Shown piece after piece: positions 28,013 to 37,906 of a DNA stretch of 64,000 bases (within the stretch, counting starts at the first letter, position 1; the number at the start of each line of letters is the position of its first letter). Location: positions 1 to 64,000 of the forward strand of contig NZ_JAQVCH010000002.1 in assembly GCF_028689845.1 (NCBI RefSeq). The letters run 5' to 3'. The notes below the pieces were generated by a model. The model had not been told where the DNA came from and searched no databases. It saw only the letters and a program-made list of their open reading frames with translations. The DNA comes from Flavobacterium sp. (GTDB lineage: Bacteria > Bacteroidota > Bacteroidia > Flavobacteriales > Flavobacteriaceae). Both the position numbers and the translations under genes were made by a program.

Positions 28013-28810
28013 ATGAAATCTTTAATCTCTTCTTTTTTGGTTTGTCTCTTTCTTTGCTCTACTGCTAATGCACAAGAAAAAAAGAGTGTAATTACATTAA
28101 TTTCAAAGACAAAATTAGAAGCCAACACGTTTGTGAATACCGATCCTTTTGGTTATCAGTATTTTATAAGAAATAACATTCTTTTTAAACAAAAAGATCA
28201 CGAATTATTTCAATATAAGAATCTTTCGTTGGGAAAAATTAAGAAGGTTGATATTCAAAATCCACTTAAGATAGTGTTGTTTTATGAAGGATTTAATACG
28301 GTTGTACTCTTGGACAATCAATTAAATGAAACACAAGTAATTTCTTTTTCTAAAAATCAGGCTACCATTATGGCCTCTGCCGTTGGATTGGCTTCTCAAA
28401 ATCGACTTTGGACTTTTAATTCGCTAACGATGCAATTGGGCTTTTATGATTATTTAAAATTAACTTATACTCCACTGGCTCAGCCCTTTCAACAACCCAT
28501 TCGCGATTACGATTCTAATTTTAATGCGTTTTATTGGATTGACACTTCGCAAGGATTCTATTCGTGTGATGTTTATGGGAAAATTTCGTCCTTAGGCAAG
28601 GTTCCTGCTTATGAAAACATTCAGTTTAACACTGGAAAAGGCGTATTTTATCAAATAGATAATCAATTGTATTATTATGATGTAAAAGAGTCAAAATCAA
28701 ACTTAATTGAAATTGATGAAAAAAGCTTTGAAAGTTTTCGGTTTAAAGACCAATTTTTGATTATTTTTACAAACAGCGAAATTAGTACTTATAAATTTAG
28801 TTTACCATAA
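28013..28810 (+). CDS. Secreted protein of unknown function, coupled to deoxynucleoside kinase
   Basis: A protein of about 265 residues with a signal peptide (MKSLISSFLVCLFLCSTANAQ). I place the start at 28013 rather than the upstream 27998, because this gives a normal signal sequence. The rest has alternating short hydrophobic and polar segments with periodic aromatic residues (YQYFIRNNILFKQKDHELFQYKN, then GFYSCDVYGKISSLG), suggestive of a beta-propeller-like fold, but no repeat motif is firm. I do not recognise the family. It overlaps the downstream kinase by one base (TAATG). Confidence 0.82.
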   Translation: MKSLISSFLVCLFLCSTANAQEKKSVITLISKTKLEANTFVNTDPFGYQYFIRNNILFKQKDHELFQYKNLSLGKIKKVDIQNPLKIVLFYEGFNTVVLLDNQLNETQVISFSKNQATIMASAVGLASQNRLWTFNSLTMQLGFYDYLKLTYTPLAQPFQQPIRDYDSNFNAFYWIDTSQGFYSCDVYGKISSLGKVPAYENIQFNTGKGVFYQIDNQLYYYDVKESKSNLIEIDEKSFESFRFKDQFLIIFTNSEISTYKFSLP

Positions 28811-29424
28811 TGCATATAGCAGTAGCAGGCAACATTGGAGCCGGAAAAACAACCTTAACGAGATTATTAGCCAAACATTTTAAGTGGGAGCCCCATTTTG
28901 AGGATGTCGTGGACAATCCGTATTTGGATGATTTTTATCATCAAATGGAACGTTGGTCTTTTAATTTGCAGATTTATTTCTTAAACAGTCGTTTTCGACA
29001 AGTTTTGCAAATTCGCGAAAGCGGAAAAAAAATTATTCAAGACCGAACGATTTATGAAGATTCGCATATTTTTGCTCCGAATTTACATGCGATGGGATTA
29101 ATGACCAATCGCGATTTTAATAATTATAAATCGCTGTTTGAATTGATGGAAAGCATGGTGCAAGCTCCTGATTTATTGATTTATTTACGAAGTTCAATTC
29201 CGAATTTGGTGAGTCAAATTCATAAAAGAGGAAGGGAATATGAGAATACGATTTCGATTGATTATTTGAGTCGTTTAAATGAGCGGTATGAAGCTTGGAT
29301 TCAAGGTTATGACAAAGGGAATTTGTTGATTATTGATGTGGACAATATCAACTTTGTAGATAATCCTGAAGATTTAGGAATGATTATCAATCGAATAGAT
29401 GCGGAGATCAACGGATTGTTTTAA
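28810..29424 (+). CDS. Deoxynucleoside kinase
   Basis: A 204-residue P-loop kinase of the dCK/dGK family that phosphorylates deoxynucleosides for salvage. Motifs: GNIGAGKTT (residues 7-15), the substrate-site ERWSFNLQIYFLNSRF, the DRTIYEDSHIF segment (DRS/DR-type motif) and the arginine-rich lid HKRGREYE. The length is standard for bacterial members. Its ATG overlaps the stop of the secreted protein gene, so translation is coupled. A terminator follows 25 bases after the stop. Confidence 0.94.
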   Translation: MHIAVAGNIGAGKTTLTRLLAKHFKWEPHFEDVVDNPYLDDFYHQMERWSFNLQIYFLNSRFRQVLQIRESGKKIIQDRTIYEDSHIFAPNLHAMGLMTNRDFNNYKSLFELMESMVQAPDLLIYLRSSIPNLVSQIHKRGREYENTISIDYLSRLNERYEAWIQGYDKGNLLIIDVDNINFVDNPEDLGMIINRIDAEINGLF

Positions 29425-29449
29425 ATAAAAATAGACCCAAAATAATACT

Positions 29450-29474
29450 AACCCTTTTTACGAAGGGTTTTTTT
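29450..29474 (+). terminator. Terminator of the deoxynucleoside kinase operon
   Basis: AACCCTT (29450-29456) pairs with AAGGGTT (29463-29469), followed by T-rich sequence. The next 155 bases to the hppA terminator contain no gene that I can see. Confidence 0.8.
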
Positions 29475-29621
29475 ATGCTTGGTTGGTATCAACTGAATTA
29501 CTTTTGATGTTTTTCTAATTTTATCTTTTTAATTCTGACGCTTTGCGAAATAGACAACGATGAAATTTACAGCGATTCTTTAGAACCGTTTGGATGCTTT
29601 TTAACTATCTCGGTTTGGTAT

Positions 29622-29660
29622 CAAAAAAAATGCCTTTCAAAGATTTGAAAGGCATTTTTA
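29622..29660 (-). terminator. Terminator of hppA
   Basis: TGCCTTTCAAA (29631-29641) pairs with TTTGAAAGGCA (29644-29654), an 11-bp stem with a 2-base loop. On the minus strand it is followed by eight T. Confidence 0.85.
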
Positions 29661-29678
29661 TAGTTGATATAATTTGAA

Positions 29679-32141
29679 TTATTTCAAGGCATCAATTTTT
29701 GCTTGAACTTCTTCTGCAGTTCCTTCAAAGTCTGAAACAGTTACTTGACCCTCTTTAGTGATTGTTACTGTTGCTTTTACTTTTCCGTCTACATTTTCTT
29801 TTACGATTGAAATTTCATTAGAAGCCATGACCGTTTTTTCAGCCATGTGCTCGCATGTAGCATTTGTACACCCTTTTGCGACACATTCTTCTTTAGACAT
29901 CGAAGAACATACGCCCACTGTTGAACAACAAGACATTCCTGTATTTTCAGTAACAGTATGAGCATCGCTACCTAAAATTGGAGCAATTACTAAACCAATT
30001 AAACACGTTAATTTAATTAAAATATTCATGGATGGACCAGAAGTATCTTTAAATGGATCACCCACGGTATCACCAGTTACGGCAGCTTTGTGAGCATCAG
30101 AACCTTTGTAAGTCATTTCTCCGTTAATCATGACGCCTGCTTCAAACGATTTTTTAGCATTATCCCAAGCTCCACCTGCATTGTTTTGGAATACAGCCCA
30201 AAGCACCCCTGAAACGGTTACTCCAGCCATATAACCTCCTAGCATTTCTGCTACTAATTGGTTATTGTCAGGATAAACAACTATGCCTAATAAAACAATT
30301 GCAATTGGGAAACCAATGGTTAAAATTCCAGGCAACATCATTTCGCGTAAAGCGGCTTTTGTTGAAATTTCTACACATTTGCCATATTCTGGTTTTCCAG
30401 TTCCTTCCATAATTCCTGGAATTTCTTTGAATTGACGACGTACTTCATACACCATATCCATCGCTGCTTTTCCAACCGAGTTCATTGCCAAAGCAGAGAA
30501 AACCACTGGAATCATTCCGCCCACAAATAACATTGCTAAAACCGGAGCTTTGAAAATATTAATTCCGTCGATTCCTGTAAACGTTACATAAGCAGCAAAC
30601 AAAGCTAATGAGGTTAATGCTGCCGAAGCAATTGCAAAACCTTTACCAGTTGCAGCTGTTGTATTTCCTACTGAATCTAAAATATCTGTTCTTGTTCTAA
30701 CTTCTTTTGGCAATTCGCTCATTTCTGCAATTCCACCTGCGTTATCCGCAATTGGTCCGAAAGCGTCGATGGCTAATTGCATGGCCGTTGTCGCCATCAT
30801 CGCCGAAGCGGCAAGAGCTACACCATAAAATCCAGCTAAAGAATAAGATGCCCAAATAGCACCAGCAAATAATAAAACCGTTGGAAAAGTTGAAATCATT
30901 CCAGTTGCTAAACCAGCAATCACGTTGGTTCCGGCTCCTGTTGATGATTTTTGCACGATTGCCATAACTGGTTTTGTGCCCAATCCGGTATAATATTCGG
31001 TTACTGATGAAATTACGCCACCCACTACTAATCCAACAAGCGTAGCATAAAACACACGCATAGATGAAATATCTTTTAAACCTTCGCCAAAGAATTCCAT
31101 ATTCATGGTTTCTGGCAACATATATCTAACTAAAACAAAACAAGAAATTGCGGTTAAACCGATAGAAACCCAGTTTCCAACATTTAAGGCACCTTGTACT
31201 TGTTTTTCTTTGGCATTATCTGACGTAATTTTGACAAGCATGGTTCCGATGATAGAAAATAAAATTCCGAAACCAGCGATGGCCATTGGTAATAAGATTG
31301 GTCCCATTCCTCCAAAACCTTGGTCAACAATATTGCCGCCCATGTCTTTAATTACATAATTACCCAAAACCATAGCCGCTAAAACTGTTGCGACATACGA
31401 ACCGAATAAATCGGCACCCATTCCAGCAACATCTCCAACATTATCACCTACGTTATCGGCAATTGTAGCAGGATTTCGTGGATCATCTTCTGGAATACCC
31501 GCTTCTACTTTACCTACTAAATCGGCTCCTACATCGGCTGCTTTGGTATAAATACCTCCACCAACACGAGCAAACAACGCGATAGATTCTGCTCCAAGTG
31601 AGAAACCCGCTAAGGTTTCTAAAACAATGGTCATGGTTTCTGTATCTTGCCAAACCCCGCCCGAAAGCATGTGGAAAAAGATGATAAAAAACCCTGTAAG
31701 ACCAAGTACTGCCAAACCAGCAACGCCTAATCCCATGACGGTTCCGCCACCAAAAGAAACTTTTAATGCTTGTGGCAAACTCGTACGAGCAGCCTGCGTT
31801 GTTCGGACATTTGTTTTTGTAGCGATTTTCATTCCCATATTTCCTGCCCAAGCAGAAAAAATAGCTCCGAAGATAAAAGCAACCACAATTAACAAGTGTG
31901 TTTTTACGCCAGGTATAAATGTAACTCCAGCCAAGACAAAACTTGCTCCAATTACAAAGAACGTTAATAATCGATATTCTGCTTTAAGGAAAGCCAATGC
32001 TCCTTCGTAGATGTAATCTGAAATTTCTTTCATCTTTCCATCTCCTGCATCTTGTTTTAGAACCCAGGATCTTTTTACTGCCATAAAAGCTAATCCTATT
32101 AATGCCATTACTATTGGCACATAAATCATAATTGAATCCAT
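29679..32141 (-). CDS. hppA: Membrane-bound, K+-dependent-type pyrophosphatase (Na+/H+ pump) with Cys-rich tail
   Basis: An 820-residue multi-pass membrane pump that couples pyrophosphate hydrolysis to Na+ and/or H+ export. The core is complete: the substrate loop [35 protein letters not shown] and the distal [34 protein letters not shown] carries Ala at the position that is Lys in K+-independent enzymes, so it should need K+. After the last membrane helix there is an extra segment of about 95 residues (725-820) with six cysteines (738, 739, 745, 753, 758, 763) and a small acidic beta-type end. With the usual 16-helix topology this tail would lie in the periplasm. Soluble ppa is the upstream neighbour. 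Confidence 0.95.
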   Translation of the reverse strand: MDSIMIYVPIVMALIGLAFMAVKRSWVLKQDAGDGKMKEISDYIYEGALAFLKAEYRLLTFFVIGASFVLAGVTFIPGVKTHLLIVVAFIFGAIFSAWAGNMGMKIATKTNVRTTQAARTSLPQALKVSFGGGTVMGLGVAGLAVLGLTGFFIIFFHMLSGGVWQDTETMTIVLETLAGFSLGAESIALFARVGGGIYTKAADVGADLVGKVEAGIPEDDPRNPATIADNVGDNVGDVAGMGADLFGSYVATVLAAMVLGNYVIKDMGGNIVDQGFGGMGPILLPMAIAGFGILFSIIGTMLVKITSDNAKEKQVQGALNVGNWVSIGLTAISCFVLVRYMLPETMNMEFFGEGLKDISSMRVFYATLVGLVVGGVISSVTEYYTGLGTKPVMAIVQKSSTGAGTNVIAGLATGMISTFPTVLLFAGAIWASYSLAGFYGVALAASAMMATTAMQLAIDAFGPIADNAGGIAEMSELPKEVRTRTDILDSVGNTTAATGKGFAIASAALTSLALFAAYVTFTGIDGINIFKAPVLAMLFVGGMIPVVFSALAMNSVGKAAMDMVYEVRRQFKEIPGIMEGTGKPEYGKCVEISTKAALREMMLPGILTIGFPIAIVLLGIVVYPDNNQLVAEMLGGYMAGVTVSGVLWAVFQNNAGGAWDNAKKSFEAGVMINGEMTYKGSDAHKAAVTGDTVGDPFKDTSGPSMNILIKLTCLIGLVIAPILGSDAHTVTENTGMSCCSTVGVCSSMSKEECVAKGCTNATCEHMAEKTVMASNEISIVKENVDGKVKATVTITKEGQVTVSDFEGTAEEVQAKIDALK

Positions 32142-32173
32142 AAAAATGTATTTTATAATTTTTTTAACGGTTG

Positions 32174-32205
32174 CAAAAGTAGCAAAATAGGAATGAAAAA
32201 AGCAA
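32174..32205 (-). promoter_or_regulatory. Promoter of hppA, overlapping the ppa terminator
   Basis: Minus-strand TACTTTTG (32174-32181) is an exact -7 box, 32 bases before the ATG. TTG at 32203-32205 lies 21 bases further upstream, inside the first part of the ppa terminator stem. Confidence 0.55.
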
Positions 32206-32230
32206 CATTCTTTGTGTAATGTTGCTTTTT
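32197..32230 (-). terminator. Terminator of ppa
   Basis: AGCAACATT (32201-32209) pairs with AATGTTGCT (32218-32226), with A and T runs flanking on both sides; read on the minus strand it ends in T-rich sequence. Confidence 0.8.
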
Positions 32231-32251
32231 TAAATAAAATAGTAAAAAAAT

Positions 32252-32782
32252 TTAGCGAATACTAAATAATCCTGCTGGCTTGTTTTCAATTTCGGCAAAA
32301 CGGTTGACACATTTTTCGATGATTTCTTTGGCTTCTAACACATCGCCCCAGCCTTCTACATCGACTCTTTTTTGTTCTAAATCTTTATAGACTTGGAAAA
32401 AATGTTCAATTTCTTTTAGTAAATGTGGGTTTACATCTGATAAATCGTTGAGTTTATTCCAAATTGGATCAGAAACTGGCACACAAATTACTTTTTCGTC
32501 TGGGCCTTTTTCGTCGGCCATATGGAAAACTCCGATTGGCTTCACTTCCATCACACAACCCGGAAAAGTAGGCTCGGTAACCAAGACTAAAACATCCAAT
32601 GGGTCGCCATCTAATGCTAAAGTTTCAGGAATAAACCCGTAATCGGCTGGATACATCATCGAGGAAAATATCATCCGATCATAGCGGATTTTTTTTAATT
32701 CAAAATCGTATTCATATTTATTACGGCTTCCTTTTGGGATTTCAATTAAGACATCAAACGATTGTAGTTTGGCTGCACTCAT
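32252..32782 (-). CDS. ppa: Inorganic diphosphatase (soluble, family I)
   Basis: A 176-residue cytoplasmic pyrophosphatase. The signature DGDPLDVLVL near residues 58-67 holds the metal-binding aspartates, preceded by YPADYGFIPETLAL. The lysine and acidic residues of KGSRNKYEYD (17-26) and the AKEIIEKC end match the family. The length is standard. It is directly upstream of the membrane pyrophosphatase gene on the same strand, but a terminator and a separate promoter lie between, so the two enzymes acting on the same substrate can be set independently. Confidence 0.97.
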   Translation of the reverse strand: MSAAKLQSFDVLIEIPKGSRNKYEYDFELKKIRYDRMIFSSMMYPADYGFIPETLALDGDPLDVLVLVTEPTFPGCVMEVKPIGVFHMADEKGPDEKVICVPVSDPIWNKLNDLSDVNPHLLKEIEHFFQVYKDLEQKRVDVEGWGDVLEAKEIIEKCVNRFAEIENKPAGLFSIR

Positions 32783-32810
32783 AAAGTTTATGTTTTAAAA
32801 TTCAAGACCA

Positions 32811-32818
32811 CAAAGGTA
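32811..32818 (-). promoter_or_regulatory. -7 box of ppa
   Basis: Minus-strand TACCTTTG, exact consensus, 28 bases before the ppa ATG at 32782. Confidence 0.6.
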
Positions 32819-33129
32819 CGTTGTAATCTCGTAATAGCTTCCTTCTATTGCATTTTTGTTAAAAATCGAATATCCGTTGCAGATGTTTGAGAAGTATGAA
32901 AAAAAATCGAAAAAATGTTTGAAATTAAAAATGAAAACTAGTTTAGCAACGTTTAAATTTTTTAAATTAGTACCGGAAATAAAATTTAAATAGTCTAGTT
33001 GGTTAGCTGAATTAAATCCCATTGCTTTAAAAATATCATTTTGGAAAGAATAGAAACTAAAAATAGTATAATTAAATAACACATTATCTCTTTGCAAATT
33101 AATTGCAAAAAGGTGTCAATAACATTAAA
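32819..33129. other. AT-rich intergenic region without recognisable gene
   Basis: Divergent gap between ppa and the LRR protein gene. It has no strong hairpin. A 100-codon minus-strand reading frame covers most of it, but it is rich in Phe and Asn and looks like chance in AT-rich DNA. The promoter of the plus-strand gene is probably near 33085-33100, where TCTCTTTG occurs. Confidence 0.5.
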
Positions 33130-34107
33130 ATGAAAAAACTATATATTATCTTTCTTTTAGCAAATTTTTACTGCTATAGTCAAATTATTAATATCCCTGA
33201 TCCTCATTTTAAGGCTTTGCTGCTACAAGCAGACACTGATAATGACATTGCTGGATTAGTAAAAATTGATATGAACAACAATGGTGAAATAGAGCAAAAC
33301 GAAGCTCAGTTAGTTTATGTTTTTGTTTTTCCTCCCGGTAACATAAGTAGTTTAGTAGGAATAGAATATTTTACTAATCTAATGTATTTTAGTTGTCCGA
33401 CTAATCAAATTATATCATTAGACTTAAGCAACTTAACGCAATTAATTACTTTAGGTCTTGGAGCCAATCAGTTAACAAATTTAAACTTAACAGGTTTAAC
33501 CAATTTAGAGTTTATTAATTGCGGTGGTAATCAAATCACCGAACTTGATTTTTCAACTTTAACGGCATTAGAAGTTATAATTTGTGGACAAAATTTATTT
33601 ACTGAATTGGATTTTAGTAATAATCCTGTATTTGATCAACTTCGAGCAGATGAATGTCCTAATTTAACAACTATAAAAATAAACAATAATTATCAGCAAA
33701 TTTTCACACAAACACCATATAATAGTTGCTGGGTTAACAACCCTAATTTGGTCAACATTTGTGTGGATGCCAATGAGGTTACACCTATTCAAACATTTCT
33801 AAGTAATTGTAACATCACGCAACCCATAAACATTTATACGGATTGTGCGTTGAGCAACGATGATTTTGTTGACACAGCCTTTAAGTTAGTTCCAAATCCA
33901 ACAAAAGGAACTGTATTTTTTGATAATAGTGTAAACACGTTTAATACAGTTCGTGTATATAATTATCTTGGACAAGAAATTTTGAGTAAAAAGTTGAATC
34001 CCGTTTTTGATGAAAACGTTGATTTAGAAAACGTTGCTAAAGGAATTTACATTTTGAAATTAGAAGATGGAAACCAAAGTTTCACTACAAAAATCATAAA
34101 AGAATAA
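33130..34107 (+). CDS. Leucine-rich-repeat T9SS-secreted protein
   Basis: A protein of about 325 residues. The start at 33130 gives the signal peptide MKKLYIIFLLANFYCYSQ; the upstream ATG at 33103 would spoil it. Residues about 75-190 form internalin-like repeats of about 21 residues with the pattern L..L.L..N.(I/L)..L(D/N)L (for example LITLGLGANQLTNLNL, LEFINCGGNQITELDF). The last 75 residues are a type A T9SS sorting domain: FKLVPNPTKGTVFF, VYNYLGQEILSKKL, VAKGIYILKL and the basic end KIIKE. Likely a surface or secreted binding protein. The final stop is 2 bases from the stop of the convergent DUF5686 gene. Confidence 0.9.
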   Translation: MKKLYIIFLLANFYCYSQIINIPDPHFKALLLQADTDNDIAGLVKIDMNNNGEIEQNEAQLVYVFVFPPGNISSLVGIEYFTNLMYFSCPTNQIISLDLSNLTQLITLGLGANQLTNLNLTGLTNLEFINCGGNQITELDFSTLTALEVIICGQNLFTELDFSNNPVFDQLRADECPNLTTIKINNNYQQIFTQTPYNSCWVNNPNLVNICVDANEVTPIQTFLSNCNITQPINIYTDCALSNDDFVDTAFKLVPNPTKGTVFFDNSVNTFNTVRVYNYLGQEILSKKLNPVFDENVDLENVAKGIYILKLEDGNQSFTTKIIKE

Positions 34108-34109
34108 TT

Positions 34110-36593
34110 CTAAAAATAAAACCCAAACGAACCTTTTACCGTAAAGTTATTTGTGCCAGGTAAATCGCGGTAATTTCCTCGCCAGGTACAATCTAAACGA
34201 AAGACTTTAAAGATGTTTCCTATTCCGAAACCATATTCCCAATAGGGTTTGGTTGGAGCAAGGTAATTTAAGGTGGAGGCGTTTAATTGTCTGTTTTCAG
34301 CTGACACATCGCCAACAACCGTTCGGATGGAAACAATTTCACGTAAGTTTAGTTTTCGAACTCCTGGAATTCTAGAGAACAATCGCCCTAAAAAGTGATG
34401 TTCTAATTGAAACGTAGCATATTCATCAGAAACAAATTCGTAGAAATTTAAATTATTAAACGTGTTGTCAATAATAAAATAAGATTGATTACCCGGAATG
34501 ACACTCAATAAACCTAACGGCACTGCTCCAAAGGTTTTTCCTGCTTCGGTAATGATATTTAAACGTCCAAAACCACCAACTAAAACAGGTTGCTTGAGGT
34601 ATATTTGCAACTTCTGGTAATCAAAATCACTATCTAAAACTCCTTTATATCCATTACTATAACTTACAAAAAAGCGGGAATACGGACTGTCTACGATACC
34701 TCTTTCTACGCCATAACCATAGGTTTTTCGCCCTGGCGTATAATCGATTGAAAAAGACATTTCCGATTGTTTCACCTCTGATTGAATGGTAGTTTGAGAC
34801 GCATCAGTATAATAATCTAAGCTAAAAGTATCGGAAGCTGACTTTAAAGTACGGTAAGAAATCCCAGCTTCAAAAGTGACGTTTTTTATGGGTTCAATGT
34901 TTGCTGAAAGTGTACTTAAATTGATACTTGTCAAATTTGTATTTGAGCCGCTCATAAACAATCCAGTTGAGGCAAAACTTCTACCGAGTACATTATTGGT
35001 AGTGGTTAAGTTGGCTCCGATTTGCTCGATGTCACGACGGTTTCCTCCTTCTAAAATCAAGCGATTTTTCGGATTGAGCAGTATTTTTCCTGAAAGACCA
35101 TATTTCACCTGATTATCTTTAAACCCATAGGCGGTATAGCCTTGAAGTCGCCACGGGTCATTTCGTCCAAAATAAGTTCTTCCGCCAACACGCAAACGCA
35201 ATCCTTCGACATCACTATAACCAACCGTAGAAAAGATAGGCCCAAAATCAAAATTATTCATCTCGACATAGCCACTTCCTAAAATGGTGACAAGACTATA
35301 CATTTGTTTAAATTTTTTGACCGTTTGCAAGGTGTCTAACATTTTATAAACGCCTAACTCATCTTTGCTTAAACTTTCAAAACGGTTCTCTGCCCAGTAA
35401 TCATCGGGCTGATTATAAACAGCATTGTCTATAAAATTGATTTCTTCTTTATAAAACTCTTTTGGTTTTTCTTGGTTAAATTGATGATTTTTATATAAGG
35501 TCGTTCGTTTGCCATAAACACCTTGTGATTCTTCCTTCTTATTGAAGGCAAAATCAGACATCATGTGGTCGCGTTTCAAAAGAAAAACTGAATCATTCAC
35601 TACATCAAAATCTTGTTCAATATAAATTTCTTTCACCCAGTTAATGTTGGCACTTTTGGTCACGCCCATTTTAATGGATTTCACAGCAAACGTAGTGTCA
35701 TTGACCCAAAAATCGCCTTTAAATGTTAATTCTCCTTTTCTTCTAGGATAATAGACAATGTTGTAACACCATTTTTTATCAATAAACATACTGTCTACCA
35801 ACGCGTAATTGTAGACATCAATTCCTGTTCGTGACAACGGGCTTACAAAATCTTTTGCGAAAAATTTTAGATAATTATCATAAATATCATATTCTGAATA
35901 CAATTCTTTTACGAAAGTAATTACTTGTTGGTTGTTATTAAATCCTGAATTTTTATTGGCTTTAATGATTTCTTTTTCTTTATTAATGACGTTGTTTCCG
36001 AAGACTTCAGAAATGGCTTCATTAATAAAAATAGGTAAATATGTTTTTCCGGTAATGGCCGAGGTATCCATTTGTTCAAAAACGAATTCCATTCCTTTGA
36101 AAAGCTTACTTTTCATGGTTGTACTGTCGATTGTATTTAAATCAAATTCGATTTTTTCATACTTATCATATTGATATTGATCAAATTGACGCAATCCATT
36201 CATTCGTTTTCGTGCCCAAATTTTTCGTAAAATATCAATGGCAGGATTATTCTTTTTGGATAGTTTTCCGGAAACCAAAACAACTTCTCGTAAGGTTTCT
36301 CCTTCAACCAATTGCACTTTAAGGTTATAGGTAACTGCTTTTGTTAAATTTATTTCTTGAGGCGTATATCCGATAAACGAAACAACTAAAATAGGATGAC
36401 TTTTTGCCGATTCAAGATAAAATTTCCCATTTTCATTAGTGATGACACCTTCGGAAGAATTTTTAAAATAGACATTCGCAAAAGGAATTGGTTCGTTATT
36501 ATCGTCCACAACAATTCCACTAACTTTGGATTGAGCAAACAAAGCAGCCGAAAATAATAGTAGGATTAGTAAATAAATTGAGGGAGACTTCAT
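34110..36593 (-). CDS. DUF5686 outer membrane protein with carboxypeptidase-regulatory-like domain
   Basis: About 827 residues. The start at 36593 (MKSPSIYLLILLLFSAALFAQ) is chosen because the upstream ATG at 36638 lies in the pdhB terminator and adds charged residues before the signal. A regulatory-like beta-sandwich (about 20-110: VSGIVVDDNNEPIPFANVYFKN) is followed by a DUF5686 region and a C-terminal barrel ending FTVKGSFGFYF. The family is common in Bacteroidota and resembles a large outer membrane protein; its function is not established. Transcription from pdhB is blocked by a terminator, so it should have its own promoter, which I could not see. Confidence 0.85.
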   Translation of the reverse strand: MKSPSIYLLILLLFSAALFAQSKVSGIVVDDNNEPIPFANVYFKNSSEGVITNENGKFYLESAKSHPILVVSFIGYTPQEINLTKAVTYNLKVQLVEGETLREVVLVSGKLSKKNNPAIDILRKIWARKRMNGLRQFDQYQYDKYEKIEFDLNTIDSTTMKSKLFKGMEFVFEQMDTSAITGKTYLPIFINEAISEVFGNNVINKEKEIIKANKNSGFNNNQQVITFVKELYSEYDIYDNYLKFFAKDFVSPLSRTGIDVYNYALVDSMFIDKKWCYNIVYYPRRKGELTFKGDFWVNDTTFAVKSIKMGVTKSANINWVKEIYIEQDFDVVNDSVFLLKRDHMMSDFAFNKKEESQGVYGKRTTLYKNHQFNQEKPKEFYKEEINFIDNAVYNQPDDYWAENRFESLSKDELGVYKMLDTLQTVKKFKQMYSLVTILGSGYVEMNNFDFGPIFSTVGYSDVEGLRLRVGGRTYFGRNDPWRLQGYTAYGFKDNQVKYGLSGKILLNPKNRLILEGGNRRDIEQIGANLTTTNNVLGRSFASTGLFMSGSNTNLTSINLSTLSANIEPIKNVTFEAGISYRTLKSASDTFSLDYYTDASQTTIQSEVKQSEMSFSIDYTPGRKTYGYGVERGIVDSPYSRFFVSYSNGYKGVLDSDFDYQKLQIYLKQPVLVGGFGRLNIITEAGKTFGAVPLGLLSVIPGNQSYFIIDNTFNNLNFYEFVSDEYATFQLEHHFLGRLFSRIPGVRKLNLREIVSIRTVVGDVSAENRQLNASTLNYLAPTKPYWEYGFGIGNIFKVFRLDCTWRGNYRDLPGTNNFTVKGSFGFYF

Positions 36594-36600
36594 AATATTA

Positions 36601-36636
36601 AAAAAAACTTCATCAAAAACAGGTTGATGAAGTTTC
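36601..36636 (-). terminator. Terminator of pdhB
   Basis: AAACTTCATCAA (36605-36616) pairs with TTGATGAAGTTT (36624-36635), a 12-bp stem, followed on the minus strand by a run of T. Confidence 0.88.
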
Positions 36637-36656
36637 AAATATAGTAGATAATTATA

Positions 36657-37634
36657 TTATTTATACATTACTTTCTTGACAGCCTTAATTACATCAGTAG
36701 AATTAGGCAACCATTCTTTCAACAAAACGGGTGAGAAAGGAGCGGGAGTATCTGCTGTTGTGATGCGTTGAATCGGAGCATCCAAATAATCAAAAGCTCT
36801 TTCCTGAACCATGTAGGTAATTTCTGAAGCGACACTAGCAAAAGGCCAAGCTTCTTCTAAAACTACCAATCGATTTGTTTTTTTAACAGATTTCAGAATC
36901 GCATCGTAATCCATCGGACGAACGGTGCGTAAGTCGATGATTTCACATGAAATTCCTTCTTTTGCTAATTCATCAGCCGCTTCATATGCTTCTTTAATGA
37001 TTTTTCCAAAAGAAACAATGGTCACATCATTTCCTTCTCTTTTAATTTCAGCAACGCCTAATGGAATAGTATATTCTCCTTCAGGAATTTCCATTTTGTC
37101 ACCATACATTTGTTCTGATTCCATAAAAATTACGGGATCATTATCACGAATAGCCGATTTTAATAAGCCTTTTGCATCATACGCATTCGATGGAACGACT
37201 ACTTTTAGACCTGGCGTATTGGCAAACCAACTTTCAAAAGCTTGTGAATGTGTCGCAGCTAACTGACCCGCAGAAGCAGTTGGTCCACGAAAAACCATCG
37301 GCATAGAAAATTGTCCAGCAGACATTTGTCGCATTTTAGCGGCATTATTTATAATTTGGTCAATTCCAACTAACGAGAAGTTAAAAGTCATGAATTCTAC
37401 AATTGGCCGACAACCATTCATAGCTGAACCAACGGCAATACCAGCAAAACCAAGTTCTGCAATTGGCGTATCGATAACTCGTTTTGGCCCAAATTCATCT
37501 AACATTCCTTTGGAAGCTTTATATGCTCCATTATATTCGGCCACTTCTTCACCCATTAAATAGATGCTTTCATCACGACGCATTTCTTCGCTCATGGCCT
37601 CACAAATCGCTTCTCTAAATTGAACTGTTTTCAT
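36657..37634 (-). CDS. pdhB: Pyruvate dehydrogenase E1 component, beta subunit
   Basis: A 325-residue beta subunit of a thiamine-diphosphate E1 (alpha2-beta2 type), which decarboxylates pyruvate in the pyruvate dehydrogenase complex. Signs: the start FREAICEAMSEEMRRDESIYLMGEEVAEYNGAYK with the conserved GEEV, EFMTFNFSLVGIDQIINNAAK, and the C-terminal IDLRTVRPMDYDAI and VVLEEAWPF. The alpha subunit and E2 genes are not adjacent. A branched-chain 2-oxoacid E1 beta is a weaker alternative. Single-gene unit with its own terminator. Confidence 0.93.
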   Translation of the reverse strand: MKTVQFREAICEAMSEEMRRDESIYLMGEEVAEYNGAYKASKGMLDEFGPKRVIDTPIAELGFAGIAVGSAMNGCRPIVEFMTFNFSLVGIDQIINNAAKMRQMSAGQFSMPMVFRGPTASAGQLAATHSQAFESWFANTPGLKVVVPSNAYDAKGLLKSAIRDNDPVIFMESEQMYGDKMEIPEGEYTIPLGVAEIKREGNDVTIVSFGKIIKEAYEAADELAKEGISCEIIDLRTVRPMDYDAILKSVKKTNRLVVLEEAWPFASVASEITYMVQERAFDYLDAPIQRITTADTPAPFSPVLLKEWLPNSTDVIKAVKKVMYK

Positions 37635-37869
37635 ATCGAATTTTTCTTTAAATCTTTAAATCGAAAGGCAAAAATAATTAATTTTAATCATTTTCAAGCT
37701 AAAATCTCAAGCAAAATAGCATTTCAAAAAGTAATTTTAAAAATTGAATTATTTTAAAACTTTTTGATTTGTGCGAACTTGACTATAAATTTTAAAAACA
37801 AACCCTACGAAAACGATATATTAGCGAAAATTTAGTATGCATGCATATAAAATATAGAAAATTTATTTG

Positions 37870-37877
37870 TACTTTCG
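37870..37877 (+). promoter_or_regulatory. Probable -7 box of etfBA
   Basis: TACTTTCG, one base from the consensus, 29 bases before the etfB ATG. The rest of the gap 37635-37869 is AT-rich with no other clear signal. Confidence 0.4.
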
Positions 37878-37906
37878 TAACCTTAAAATAATCATAACTT
37901 TATTAT

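Noticed and set aside
31510..32010. Long reading frames opposite and out of frame in hppA
   Set aside because: They lie wholly inside a well-supported gene and reflect its codon bias; no family features.
32795..33097. 100-codon minus-strand reading frame between ppa and the LRR gene
   Set aside because: Rich in Phe, Asn and Tyr with no domain or signal; contains the ppa promoter region; it looks like chance in AT-rich DNA.
37829..37860. ATGCATGCAT run upstream of etfB
   Set aside because: A short self-complementary stretch, but with no partner and not placed relative to the -7 box in a way that suggests an operator.
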